Below, piece after piece: positions 9,338 to 17,957 of a DNA stretch of 64,000 bases (positions within the stretch are counted from its first letter, which is position 1; every line of letters starts with the position of its first letter). A model generated the notes under the pieces. It saw only the letters and a program-made list of their open reading frames with translations. It ran no database searches and had not been told where the DNA came from. A program made the position numbers and the translations under genes. Origin of the DNA: Candidatus Gastranaerophilales bacterium (GTDB lineage Bacteria > Cyanobacteriota > Vampirovibrionia > Gastranaerophilales > Gastranaerophilaceae); NCBI GenBank assembly GCA_944323695.1, contig CALUTI010000004.1:124001-188000 (forward strand). Reading direction: 5' to 3'.

Positions 9338-10981
9338 CTCAGCTTTGGCTATTGCAACTTCATCTTCTGTTTCTGATATATCAGTACAAGAACTGTAAGC
9401 TGTGGCCATCCATTGTGTTGTTGAAAGTCCGGTATCACTTTCAGCTTCGTCAACAAATTGAACTTTTTCTAAAGTTACAACACCGTGTTCTAAAGCAAAT
9501 TGCAGCCATTCACTGCTGGTTAATAAATTATCATCCAATTGTTTATAATATGTACCTTTTTCACCTTGAACCGATTTGCGATCGCTTTCGCCGTTCATAC
9601 GGTGCCAAAGATTTATATACCAAGAGGTTTTAGGATCGTCTTCGTCAGGGATTTTACTTGTCGGAAGATTTGCTATATCATCCATATATTGCTCGTATAA
9701 TTCAGTACAAGCAGCCTGCCAGCTTTGAATTTCCTGCCATTTTGTTTCCCAAGCCGCATGGTCTTCAAGATATTTATTATATTCTTCCTGGTATTTTTCG
9801 TTATATTCAGCTTCGCCTTCAGTTTCTAAATTTGCAAGTTCAGTATAAAATTGCTGCCAGGAGTTATACAAAGATGTTGATGATTGCGCTGATTCACTGC
9901 TATTAATTGTAAATGCTGAAGAATTAATACTATAATTATTTTTAGACAGATAATTGATAACATCACAATACAAATCTATTAGAGATTGCACCAGACTCTG
10001 AACGCATTCATATTCTGCGATATCCTCCTGTTTAAGTCCTGCCAACAAACCAGTTGCGGCATCTTTACCGCTGCCACCAAAACCCGTTGTTAAACTATTA
10101 TCATCTAAGGTTCCCGTCGGCGTAATACTAATAGTTCCGTCAGAATTTGTTATTTTAATTCTGTTTCCGTTTGCATCCGTACCAAAACCGTTCGGTCCCC
10201 AGATCAAATGACAAAGGTTGTGTTCAATATGCCAAACCTGCGAATTGCCGGTTGTACTTAAGACAGATGAATAACAAGCAGAACCGTTATATGCAGCAGC
10301 TAATGCAGCAAAATCAGGCATGTTAACCTTTTCCGGTTCCTTTGGTTCATCACCCGGATATGCCGGCACATTGGTCAATTCTGATATTAAACCGCCGTAG
10401 GATCCGGCTTCTTTACCTGTTACCGGTACCATGGAAACCTGTGCCGCCCATGAGTTATATTGTTGTTCACTCATACCGCTGTTTGGTTGGGCTACCCAGT
10501 TTAAAACATTCATTCCGCCAAAATTTACAAGTAATTTGTCAGCATCAATATCATAAAAGTCTCCGTAATTACCACCAAAAATTGTTTCTAATTCATATAT
10601 AAACTGCGGATTTGTTGTCAATGCCACACCATATGCCTGTACAAAATCGTTTACATTGGCACTTGACTCAAAATTCATTGCATCAGTTGAACTTACCATT
10701 AACTGACCGGAGGTGTTTGAAATCCCGTATTGATTTTTTAAATCCCCATACTGATACATTATTGCAGGTGTTAATTCCGTTTGTGTTGCATTACCCTGGG
10801 CATCATAAGTCGTATACATTAATTTCGTTGCATTTAACGCTTGAATATATTCCTGACTTGCTTCCTGAGTTTTGTCAGCAAGACGCACTTTAGAATTTGA
10901 GATCTGCTGTGAATGCAGCTCATTATCTGATAACCGTGCGGTTATACTCAATAATCTTGCTTGTGAGGCAGCCAGGCCCAT
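9173..10981 (-). CDS. Large protein with conserved ends, paralogue A of a divergent pair
   Basis: About 602 residues. The ATG at 10981 has AAAGGG upstream; an in-frame start 36 bp earlier lacks a site. Residues 1-72 (beginning MGLAASQARLLSITARLSD) and the last ~55 (AKAEAEYNQKLREIES to SFKAFS) are identical to paralogue B at 11238-13040. The middle is different, with Tyr/Glu-rich helical stretches near 390-440 and a Cys/His segment (WHIEHNLCH near 260). A further shared region precedes the C-terminus (LTSSEWLQFALEHGVVTL). No signal peptide. The C-terminal 60 residues are heptad-like coiled coil. Family not recognised; the leaderless helical ends resemble flagellar/T3SS-exported proteins only superficially. 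Confidence 0.8.
   Translation of the reverse strand: MGLAASQARLLSITARLSDNELHSQQISNSKVRLADKTQEASQEYIQALNATKLMYTTYDAQGNATQTELTPAIMYQYGDLKNQYGISNTSGQLMVSSTDAMNFESSANVNDFVQAYGVALTTNPQFIYELETIFGGNYGDFYDIDADKLLVNFGGMNVLNWVAQPNSGMSEQQYNSWAAQVSMVPVTGKEAGSYGGLISELTNVPAYPGDEPKEPEKVNMPDFAALAAAYNGSACYSSVLSTTGNSQVWHIEHNLCHLIWGPNGFGTDANGNRIKITNSDGTISITPTGTLDDNSLTTGFGGSGKDAATGLLAGLKQEDIAEYECVQSLVQSLIDLYCDVINYLSKNNYSINSSAFTINSSESAQSSTSLYNSWQQFYTELANLETEGEAEYNEKYQEEYNKYLEDHAAWETKWQEIQSWQAACTELYEQYMDDIANLPTSKIPDEDDPKTSWYINLWHRMNGESDRKSVQGEKGTYYKQLDDNLLTSSEWLQFALEHGVVTLEKVQFVDEAESDTGLSTTQWMATAYSSCTDISETEDEVAIAKAEAEYNQKLREIESKDKKYDNDLKKLDTEHNALQTEYESVKSVIEKNTERSFKAFS
10767..10966 (-). repeat. 200-bp inverted repeat, arm A
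   Basis: Codons 6 to 72 of paralogue A. On the opposite strand it matches 11253-11452 over 200 bp with a single difference (the third base of a Thr codon). The identity begins at the sixth codon and stops abruptly at the ACACC of the shared TP motif. Confidence 0.92.
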
Positions 10982-11237
10982 AGTTTTTTCCCTTTCGCAT
11001 TGATGCTTTTGATACATTTATGTTTACGTAATTTTTGTTATTTATCTTTAATATTTATATATATTTTGTTAAGAATTTGTAATAAAAAATATATGTAACG
11101 AATTGTAAAGATGTATTTAAAAAGGGCTGAAACCCGGTTATAATGCCTGTATGGTATGGTCGAAGTGTGTTTTTTGTCTAAAGTACCCCCGAAAAGTTTC
11201 CGTAATCATGAATACGCATTGATACGGAAAGGACTTT
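10982..11237. promoter_or_regulatory. Divergent promoter region between the paralogues
   Basis: AT-rich on the left side. For the plus-strand gene, TATAAT at 11139-11144 lies 17 bp after TTTAAA. In its ~90-nt leader, TTTCCGTA (11197-11204) pairs perfectly with TACGGAAA (11223-11230), which overlaps the ribosome site GGAAAGGAC, so the start could be masked. The minus-strand gene has no equivalent hairpin. The whole region lies between the 200-bp inverted repeats. Confidence 0.6.
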
Positions 11238-13040
11238 ATGGGTTTAGCAGCATCACAAGCAAGATTATTGAGTATAACCGCACGGTTATCAGATAATGAG
11301 CTGCATTCACAGCAGATCTCAAATTCTAAAGTGCGTCTTGCTGACAAAACTCAGGAAGCAAGTCAGGAATATATTCAAGCGTTAAATGCAACGAAATTAA
11401 TGTATACAACTTATGATGCCCAGGGTAATGCAACACAAACGGAATTAACACCGTCCTTTTTATATACATATACACCGCTCAAAAATCAGTATGCGCTTCA
11501 AGATGCAAGCGGAGCATATTATGTAAGCTCAATTGATGCGCAAAATTATGAAAACAGCAACACATTGTTGGAATTTTTAGAGTGCTATGATCTTTTAACA
11601 GATGAAAAATATCAAGATGCATTGGAAAAATACGAACAGGATATGGAAAAATTCCAGCAAGCCCAGACTAAATATGAGGAAGATTATAAAGAGTATGAAT
11701 CCAAGTTAAAAGATTATAATACAAAGTTAGACGCATACAATAAAGAATTAGCTGAATATGAAAAGGCATATCAGGAATATCTTGACCAATTAAATCAGCC
11801 GAACCTCTACGACAAATTTGCAGGCTTGGTTGGTACAAGCGATAATCCAAATGGCCAGGCCGGCGGATGTTATCAAGCAGCCTTAAAATGGAACAGTACA
11901 GGTTGTTATGCACATTTATTAGCGCACATGTTAGATTATAAAGGTGGAAGCAATTTTAATTATAATTATGATTACAAAACAAGCTATATTAATCCTGACA
12001 CCGGTATTAACGATACGGTTCAGATAGATAACCAAAGCGGATCTACAGGTGCGACTATGCATAGGTATGTTAAAGATGATCCTAACTGGCTTGAAATTGT
12101 TGATGCCATAAATGACCCGTCACGACTTTGCGACGGAGATGATGTTTATAACGGTACAAGTGATGGTACAAAAGATAATATTATTCAACAAGCAATTGAT
12201 GAAGGCAGAGTACCTACAAAAGCAGAAATATTACAGAGTGACTATTTGTATGATCCTGATACAAATACTGTTACAGGACTTAAAACACTTAAACAAAAAG
12301 CTATTGATTTGTTGTATATGTTAGATAATATAAACGAATATAGAGATGTTGTTGATTGGAAAGCAACCTTGATCAACTTCACAGACGGTGATATGAGAAA
12401 CTTGGGTTCAGCACCGACACCGCCGGATCCGTTTACTGCTGTAATGCCGGATATGCCGACAAAACCGGAAGAACCTCTGCATCCTGATTATTCTGTTGAA
12501 CTTAATGATCAGGAAAAAGCCCAGTGGTATGTAAATTTGTGGTATATGATGAACGGCTCTGATACGGCAAATATTGTTAAGGAAGATACATCAACCGACT
12601 TGGATGGCATATTTATAGTTGAAAGTGCTGAGAAAAGTTCCAAAGGTAATTATAAAGTTCTGGAAGATAATTTGATGACAAGTCCTGAATGGATTGAATT
12701 TGCATTGGAACATGGTATTGTTACCCTTGTGAAGGCAGAATATACAAATCCGTCTGAAGATAGCGGAAAAGCACCTGAATTAACAAGTGACGCTATTACA
12801 TGGAGTGCAACAACAGTAGGCTCATGTATAGATATATCTTCAACAGAGGATGAAGCTGCGGTAGCAAAAGCAGAAGCGGAATACAATCAGAAGTTAAGAG
12901 AAATTGAATCAAAAGACAAAAAGTACGATAATGATTTGAAAAAACTTGATACCGAGCACAATGCGCTTCAAACCGAATACGAATCAGTTAAAAGCGTTAT
13001 CGAAAAAAATACGGAACGTTCGTTCAAAGCATTCTCTTAA
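11238..13040 (+). CDS. Large protein with conserved ends, paralogue B of a divergent pair
   Basis: A 600-residue protein, start ATG after GGAAAGGAC. N-terminal 72 and C-terminal ~55 residues equal paralogue A (9173-10981). The middle differs: residues about 118-190 form a long Tyr/Lys/Glu coiled coil (KYEQDMEKFQQAQ, YNKELAEYEKAYQEYL), then a GGCYQAALKWNSTGCYAHLLAH segment whose Cys/His pattern recalls the A copy (split here to note CYAHLLAH), then Asp/Asn-rich sequence. The shared NLMTSPEWIEFALEHGIVTL block lies near 475. No signal peptide or membrane span. Function unknown; a structural, secreted or surface-filament role is possible but unproven. Confidence 0.8.
   Translation: MGLAASQARLLSITARLSDNELHSQQISNSKVRLADKTQEASQEYIQALNATKLMYTTYDAQGNATQTELTPSFLYTYTPLKNQYALQDASGAYYVSSIDAQNYENSNTLLEFLECYDLLTDEKYQDALEKYEQDMEKFQQAQTKYEEDYKEYESKLKDYNTKLDAYNKELAEYEKAYQEYLDQLNQPNLYDKFAGLVGTSDNPNGQAGGCYQAALKWNSTGCYAHLLAHMLDYKGGSNFNYNYDYKTSYINPDTGINDTVQIDNQSGSTGATMHRYVKDDPNWLEIVDAINDPSRLCDGDDVYNGTSDGTKDNIIQQAIDEGRVPTKAEILQSDYLYDPDTNTVTGLKTLKQKAIDLLYMLDNINEYRDVVDWKATLINFTDGDMRNLGSAPTPPDPFTAVMPDMPTKPEEPLHPDYSVELNDQEKAQWYVNLWYMMNGSDTANIVKEDTSTDLDGIFIVESAEKSSKGNYKVLEDNLMTSPEWIEFALEHGIVTLVKAEYTNPSEDSGKAPELTSDAITWSATTVGSCIDISSTEDEAAVAKAEAEYNQKLREIESKDKKYDNDLKKLDTEHNALQTEYESVKSVIEKNTERSFKAFS
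11253..11452 (+). repeat. 200-bp inverted repeat, arm B
   Basis: Codons 6 to 72 of paralogue B, the partner of 10767-10966. The only difference is at 11408. Codons 1-5 are synonymous but differ at four positions between the copies. Confidence 0.92.
12876..13040 (+). repeat. C-terminal coding inverted repeat, arm B
   Basis: Partner of 9173-9337, about 97 percent identical in reverse orientation; it ends at the stop codon. Confidence 0.85.
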
Positions 13041-13043
13041 CAT

Positions 13044-13078
13044 AAAAAAAACGGCTCATAAAGAACCGTTTTTTTTTT
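13044..13078. terminator. Bidirectional terminator
   Basis: A-run, ACGGCTC, short loop, GAACCGT, T-run of about ten. It lies between paralogue B and the convergent transglycosylase gene. Confidence 0.8.
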
Positions 13079-13094
13079 ATGCCTTTACTAAAGA

Positions 13095-13706
13095 CTAAAT
13101 TGAGAAAGTTTCCGGATATAATTCCAATTCTACAGGATTTTCATCCACAACTTCCATCTGTAATTTATCTTCGACTTTTGAGACAACAGGAGCCGGCGTT
13201 GATTTTGGTGCAGCAGTTTTTTGTTTCGTAACATTTACCATTGCCGGGTCAGGATTTGCCTTTAATCTGTTATAATCCGTCATAATCTTTGCGATAAATC
13301 TTTTTGTCTCTGCATACGGCGGAACCTTATTATTGTATCTTTTTACGTTCCCCGGGCCGGCATTGTATGCTGCAAGTGCCAATTCCATTGATCCGAACAT
13401 CTTGTACATATTCTTGTAATACATAATACCGCCTTTGATATTATCGTTTAAAGAATAAGCATTTAGCCCCATCCTCTTTGCGGTAGAAGGCATTAACTGA
13501 AATACTCCAACTGCGCCGTGAGCGCTTCTTGCTTCATGTCTGAAGCCTGATTCCGCTCTTGCAATACTTAAAGCGATAGCCGGATCAACTCCCATTTCGA
13601 TAGAATGTTTTACTATAGCCGCTTTAATCGTATTTACGTCTGATGCGAACACTTGTGTGCAGGACATAAACACTATTGCAATAGTGAATAGTAATAATTT
13701 TTTCAA
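13095..13706 (-). CDS. Lytic transglycosylase, SLT domain
   Basis: About 203 residues. The TTG start at 13706 has GAGG eight bases upstream and yields a signal peptide MKKLLLFTIAIVFMSC..VFA; the upstream TTG at 13742 would bury it. The SLT domain (about 25-145) shows the catalytic Glu in ARAESGF, then SAHGAVGVFQLMPSTAKRMG, NIKGGIMYYKNM and ALAAYNAGPGNV. It cleaves peptidoglycan glycan strands, producing 1,6-anhydro ends in the periplasm. The C-terminal ~55 residues are Pro/Lys/Glu-rich without a binding module. MurQ at 60484 could recycle downstream sugars (inference). Confidence 0.93.
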   Translation of the reverse strand: MKKLLLFTIAIVFMSCTQVFASDVNTIKAAIVKHSIEMGVDPAIALSIARAESGFRHEARSAHGAVGVFQLMPSTAKRMGLNAYSLNDNIKGGIMYYKNMYKMFGSMELALAAYNAGPGNVKRYNNKVPPYAETKRFIAKIMTDYNRLKANPDPAMVNVTKQKTAAPKSTPAPVVSKVEDKLQMEVVDENPVELELYPETFSI

Positions 13707-13921
13707 AATGTAATCCTCTGGTTGTAAATTGAAATCCTCCAAGTCTCCTTTAAACGGCTGTGTTTTTGCTTAAATTATAACTCTTTGGAATAAACTTTAT
13801 ATACACATCGTAATACAAAAATTTAAAATTTCAAGTCTTTATGAAAAATTACCCGGCAACAAACCAGTCCAAATGCTTGTTGTGCAAGGGTTTTACTCGC
13901 TTAACATTTAGTGTATTTTAT

Positions 13922-13967
13922 ACCATAAATACATATATTTCCATTAAAATTTAGTTTATGGTAAAAT
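13922..13967 (+). promoter_or_regulatory. Putative mtnP promoter with inverted repeat
   Basis: ACCATAAA (13922-13929) is inverted as TTTATGGT (13955-13962), touching the extended -10 TGGTAAAAT (TAAAAT at 13962-13967). The rest of 13707-14001 is AT-rich with no further gene. Confidence 0.4.
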
Positions 13968-14001
13968 AAATTTTGTAAAAAATTTTATATGAGGGATAAA
14001 A

Positions 14002-14805
14002 ATGGAACAAAAAAAATTAGCAACAATCGGCGTATTTGGCGGATCAGGATTTTACAAATTTTTAGATGACATTGAAGAAATAAAGGTTGAGACCCCGTAC
14101 GGAATGCCGAGCGACAACATATTTTTAGGAAAAATCGGCAGACATAACGTTGCATTTATGCCAAGACACGGCAGAAATCACACCATTTTGCCTCATTTAA
14201 TCAATTACAGAGCAAACGTTTGGGCAATGAAATCAATCGGATGCGAAAGAGTAATTTCACCTTGTGCTGCGGGAAGTTTGCAAAAAGAAGTTAAACCCGG
14301 AGACTTTGTAATTTGTGATCAATTTGTGGACTGGACAGACGGAAGAAAGTCAACATTTTTTGAAGGACCAATCGTAACCCACCCGTCCGCTGCGGATCCT
14401 TATTGTCCGGAGCTTAGAAAACTGGCTATTGAAGAAGGTAAAAAATTAGGTATTAATATTCATGAAACAGGCACTGTTGTTGTAATTAACGGTCCGAGAT
14501 TTTCAACAAAAGCAGAATCAAAATTCTTTACAAGCCAGGGCTGGCATGTAATCAATATGTCTGCATTTCCTGAGGCTTATCTTGTAAAAGAACTTGATAT
14601 GTGTCCGTTGAATATATCCTTGATAACAGATTACGATGCAGGTCTTGTCGGTGATGTACCGCCGGTTTCACACCATGCCGTAATCGAAGTTTTCAACAAC
14701 AATGTTGCAAATCTTAAATCATTATTGTTTAACATGATTGAAAACATCCCGACAGAACGCAAAAATTGCGAATGCGCCTTAACAAAACAACATTCACAAT
14801 TATAA
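14002..14805 (+). CDS. mtnP: S-methyl-5'-thioadenosine phosphorylase
   Basis: A 267-residue protein of the purine nucleoside phosphorylase MTAP group; it cleaves methylthioadenosine with phosphate to adenine and methylthioribose-1-phosphate. Seen: phosphate loop GVFGGSGFYKF (about 8-18), PRHGRNHTILPHLINYRANVWAMK (written here only in part: RHGRNHTILPH), SPCAAGSLQKEVKPGDFV, NGPRFSTKAES, and the substrate-specificity region INMSAFPEAYLVKELDMC with DYDAG. Ser/Ala in the base pocket fits MTAP rather than inosine phosphorylase. First gene of a run with yggT, trkA and trkH at short or overlapping spacing. Confidence 0.92.
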   Translation: MEQKKLATIGVFGGSGFYKFLDDIEEIKVETPYGMPSDNIFLGKIGRHNVAFMPRHGRNHTILPHLINYRANVWAMKSIGCERVISPCAAGSLQKEVKPGDFVICDQFVDWTDGRKSTFFEGPIVTHPSAADPYCPELRKLAIEEGKKLGINIHETGTVVVINGPRFSTKAESKFFTSQGWHVINMSAFPEAYLVKELDMCPLNISLITDYDAGLVGDVPPVSHHAVIEVFNNNVANLKSLLFNMIENIPTERKNCECALTKQHSQL

Positions 14806-14819
14806 GAAAGGATTAAAAT

Positions 14820-15086
14820 ATGCCCATAGTGCATGGAATAAATAACATATTCAACTTATACTTTTTCTTAATAATATTGAGAATATTTTTAAGCTGGATT
14901 CCGAGCATAAGATGGGAACTGCAGCCATGGCAAACCCTAAGACAGATTACAGATATGTATCTGGATTTATTCAGACGCTGGATTCCGCCTTTGGGAGGGC
15001 TTGACTTTTCACCCATTGTTGCGTTAATAGTTTTACAGATTGTACAAAATATAATAATTTATGGAATGATGAGTATAGTAAGGTGA
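14820..15086 (+). CDS. YggT family (Ycf19-like) membrane protein
   Basis: An 88-residue protein with two hydrophobic helices (about 10-32 and 66-85) separated by a polar loop. The family signature LRIFLSWIPS and RRWIPPLGGLDFSPIVALIVLQI is seen. YggT/Ycf19 proteins affect membrane or nucleoid organisation and osmotic tolerance; the molecular role is unsettled. Its stop overlaps the GTG start of trkA by 4 bp, so they are translationally coupled, which fits an osmotic/K+ theme. Confidence 0.88.
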   Translation: MPIVHGINNIFNLYFFLIILRIFLSWIPSIRWELQPWQTLRQITDMYLDLFRRWIPPLGGLDFSPIVALIVLQIVQNIIIYGMMSIVR

Positions 15087-16411
15087 AGATTATAATTTTT
15101 GGTGCTACGGAAGTCGGATGCCTGCTGGCAACTGAATTTTTCGAAGATCACGACATAACAATAATAGATAAAGAAGAAAACAGAACAGACGAATTCAACA
15201 AACTTGATATAAGCTTTGTACAGGGAAACGCCACGGATATTGCAGTCCTAAAGCAGGCAGATATAAGGAATGCGGATGTATTTATTGCATGCACTGCAAT
15301 TGATGAAGCAAATATTGTAGCCTGTCTTGCGGCCAAAAAAGCCGGAGGTGTCAGGACAATATGTTTTGTCAGCAAAGGCGAATACAAAAATGCTTTGAAC
15401 CAGAATGATTACTGCGACTTTTTTATAGACTATATAATCTGGCCTGAAGAGCTTTTAACACAGGATATTTTCCGAATAGTGACCGTTGCGCATGCACTTG
15501 ATGTGGAAAATTTTGCAGACGGCAAAGCGCGGCTTTTGGAATACAAAGTGAAAGCCGGATTACCGATAATTAACCAAAAACTAAAAGATATCGGATTTAC
15601 AAAAGATACGATTATTGTCGGGCTTACAAGAGACTGCCAGCTATTCATTCCAAACGGCGACACGGAAATTTTGGAAGGCGACAAACTGATATTTATGGGT
15701 ACGCCGCACTCTTTAGATATTCTTGCGGGAACCTTTTTCCATGAAAAAGAGCAGGTTAAATCCGCAGCGATAATCGGCGGCGGAAACGTAGGTGCTATGC
15801 TTGCCAAGAGCCTTGATGACTTAAAAATCAAAACAAAGATAATCGAAAAGGATTACGAAAGATGCCAGTTTTTGGCACAAACCCTTGAACATACACTCGT
15901 AATCCACGGCGACGGTACGAATTTAAAAATTCTTGATGAAGAAGAAATCGGCTCAAGCGATATTGTAATAAGCGTTACCAATAATGACGAAAGAAACCTT
16001 TTATGCTCGCTTTTATGCAAACAGCTCGGCGTAAAACGTGTAATTGCACGTGTGGCAAAGGTTTTGAACATTCCGCTTTTTGAAAAAGTCGGAATTGACA
16101 TTGCTATTTCGCCTAAAAATTCAGCAATAAACGAAGTTAAAAATGATTTAGAAGAAAATGATGCCGATATTCTGGCTACAGTAGAACAAGGTCAGGGCGA
16201 GGTTTTGGAAATCAGCGTTAAAGAAGAATTTAACGACAAAATGATTATGGAATTAAAACTTCCTGCAAGGGCGATTATAGGAGCAATTCACAGGAAAAAT
16301 TTTGTTATTATTCCAAAAGGCGATACCAGAATAAAAACCGGAGACGTCCTGATTACCTTCACAATGGCGGAAAATGCCGACAGTATTAAAGAATTCTTTA
16401 AGGTGGGATAA
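15083..16411 (+). CDS. trkA: Trk K+ uptake regulatory subunit TrkA
   Basis: A 442-residue peripheral protein with two tandem RCK units. The first Rossmann (about 1-120) begins IIIFGATEVGCLLA, with Ala-Thr where GAGQVG is common; the second (about 230-345) has the canonical IIGGGNVGAMLA. An RCK_C domain follows each (about 140-220 and 365-442). NAD(H) and ATP binding by TrkA gate the TrkH channel. GTG start overlapping the yggT stop; its own stop overlaps the trkH ATG. Confidence 0.93.
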   Translation: MKIIIFGATEVGCLLATEFFEDHDITIIDKEENRTDEFNKLDISFVQGNATDIAVLKQADIRNADVFIACTAIDEANIVACLAAKKAGGVRTICFVSKGEYKNALNQNDYCDFFIDYIIWPEELLTQDIFRIVTVAHALDVENFADGKARLLEYKVKAGLPIINQKLKDIGFTKDTIIVGLTRDCQLFIPNGDTEILEGDKLIFMGTPHSLDILAGTFFHEKEQVKSAAIIGGGNVGAMLAKSLDDLKIKTKIIEKDYERCQFLAQTLEHTLVIHGDGTNLKILDEEEIGSSDIVISVTNNDERNLLCSLLCKQLGVKRVIARVAKVLNIPLFEKVGIDIAISPKNSAINEVKNDLEENDADILATVEQGQGEVLEISVKEEFNDKMIMELKLPARAIIGAIHRKNFVIIPKGDTRIKTGDVLITFTMAENADSIKEFFKVG

Positions 16412-17880
16412 TGCGTTTAAATTATTTATTTTATGCAATAGGGCTGGTTATAAAATATGTTGGGATTACGCTTTTATTCCCTATAGTTGTGGCATTGTAT
16501 TATAAAGATTTTTATTCAGTATTGCCATTTTTAATTTCAGGTCTTATATCAATAATTGCCGGCTACGGATTAAAAAAGCTTGGTAACCTTAACGGAAAAA
16601 TAGAGAACCTTAATGACATAAAAAAGTCAGAAGCATTATTTGTTGTAGCGGTATCGTGGGTAATTTTCGGGATACAGGCTGCACTGCCGTTTTTATTTTA
16701 CGGAATAAATTTTGTGGACGGAGTGTTTGAGGCTGTGTCAGGGATTACAACAACAGGCGCGACAATATTAACGCACTTCAATTATCCGAAAGCAATGTTT
16801 TTCTGGAGATCATTTACGCAATGGCTTGGAGGTATGGGAATAATCGTATTATTCGTTGCAGTATTACCGCAATTTGCTGTGGCAGGGCGTCAGATGTTTT
16901 TTGCGGAAGCTCCCGGACCGACAGAGGAAAAATTATCCCCGAGAATTCGCAATACCGCATCGGCGTTGTGGGGAATTTACGCGGGGCTTACGGTATTAGC
17001 TGCGGTTTTATTAACCTGTGCGGGAATGCCAAAATTTGACGCTATATGTAATGCAATGTCAACCCTTGCGGCAGGGGGTTTTTCACCAAACGCTGAAAGC
17101 ACTATGGGATATCATTCTGATTTAATCACCTGGATTATTACCGTCTTTATGTTTCTTGCCGGTGCAAGTTTTATTTTACAATTACGAGCAATAAAACAAA
17201 AAAATCCTTTTGTAATGTTCAAAAGTGAAGAATTTCGTGTCTATACGTATATAATTATAATTTTATCATTTTTTGTTGCAGGCGCCTTATATTTTAATGA
17301 TCATTACAGCATATTTGACGCGATAACCGCAGCTTTCTATCAGGTAACAAGTCTGACAACGTCTACCGGCAGCGCGAGCGTGGATTTTGCGCAATGGAGC
17401 TTCAGTGCAAAACTTTTACTGTTTATCGCGATGTTTACGGGTTCATGCGCAGGATCTGCAGGCGGCGGTATAAAAATGACACGATGGATTTTAGTTTTCA
17501 AATCAATGAAAAGCGAAATTTTCAGGATTTTACATCCGAATGCAATAATTAACATTAAGATAGATAACGCAATTATTCAGCCGGAAGTAATAAGACAGAT
17601 AGTTGTATTTGTATTCTTTTACTTTTTTACCTTTGTTTTAAGCGCATTACTGGTAGCATTAATTGAACAAGACAGTGTAATAGGCATAACAGGAGCAATA
17701 ACAACACTTGGAGACAGCGGTCCGGGATTTGGCTCCACAATAGGGCCTATGGGAAATTTCAGCAGTCTGCATATTACATCAAAACTTATTTTTACAGCAA
17801 ACATGCTTGTCGGACGTTTGGAATTAATTCCGTTTTTGGTGCTTTTCCAGCGTGATTTCTGGTCTATAAAACAAAATTAA
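16411..17880 (+). CDS. trkH: Trk/Ktr-type K+ transporter membrane subunit
   Basis: A 489-residue membrane protein. Selectivity-filter-type loops are seen: SGITTTGATILTHF (near 108), STLAAGGFSPNAES (near 217), TSLTTSTGSASV (near 313) and TTLGDSGPGFGS (near 430). TQWLGGMGIIVLFVAVLP is the typical TrkH/TrkG segment. It mediates K+ uptake in complex with TrkA, encoded directly upstream with TAATG overlap. About ten helices expected. Confidence 0.94.
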   Translation: MRLNYLFYAIGLVIKYVGITLLFPIVVALYYKDFYSVLPFLISGLISIIAGYGLKKLGNLNGKIENLNDIKKSEALFVVAVSWVIFGIQAALPFLFYGINFVDGVFEAVSGITTTGATILTHFNYPKAMFFWRSFTQWLGGMGIIVLFVAVLPQFAVAGRQMFFAEAPGPTEEKLSPRIRNTASALWGIYAGLTVLAAVLLTCAGMPKFDAICNAMSTLAAGGFSPNAESTMGYHSDLITWIITVFMFLAGASFILQLRAIKQKNPFVMFKSEEFRVYTYIIIILSFFVAGALYFNDHYSIFDAITAAFYQVTSLTTSTGSASVDFAQWSFSAKLLLFIAMFTGSCAGSAGGGIKMTRWILVFKSMKSEIFRILHPNAIINIKIDNAIIQPEVIRQIVVFVFFYFFTFVLSALLVALIEQDSVIGITGAITTLGDSGPGFGSTIGPMGNFSSLHITSKLIFTANMLVGRLELIPFLVLFQRDFWSIKQN

Positions 17881-17957
17881 TTTGAATAAATGATTGAAAT
17901 GAACAAAAAATATGCTTAAATCGTTATATAAAAAAGATAACTTTGAGGATAGCTATT

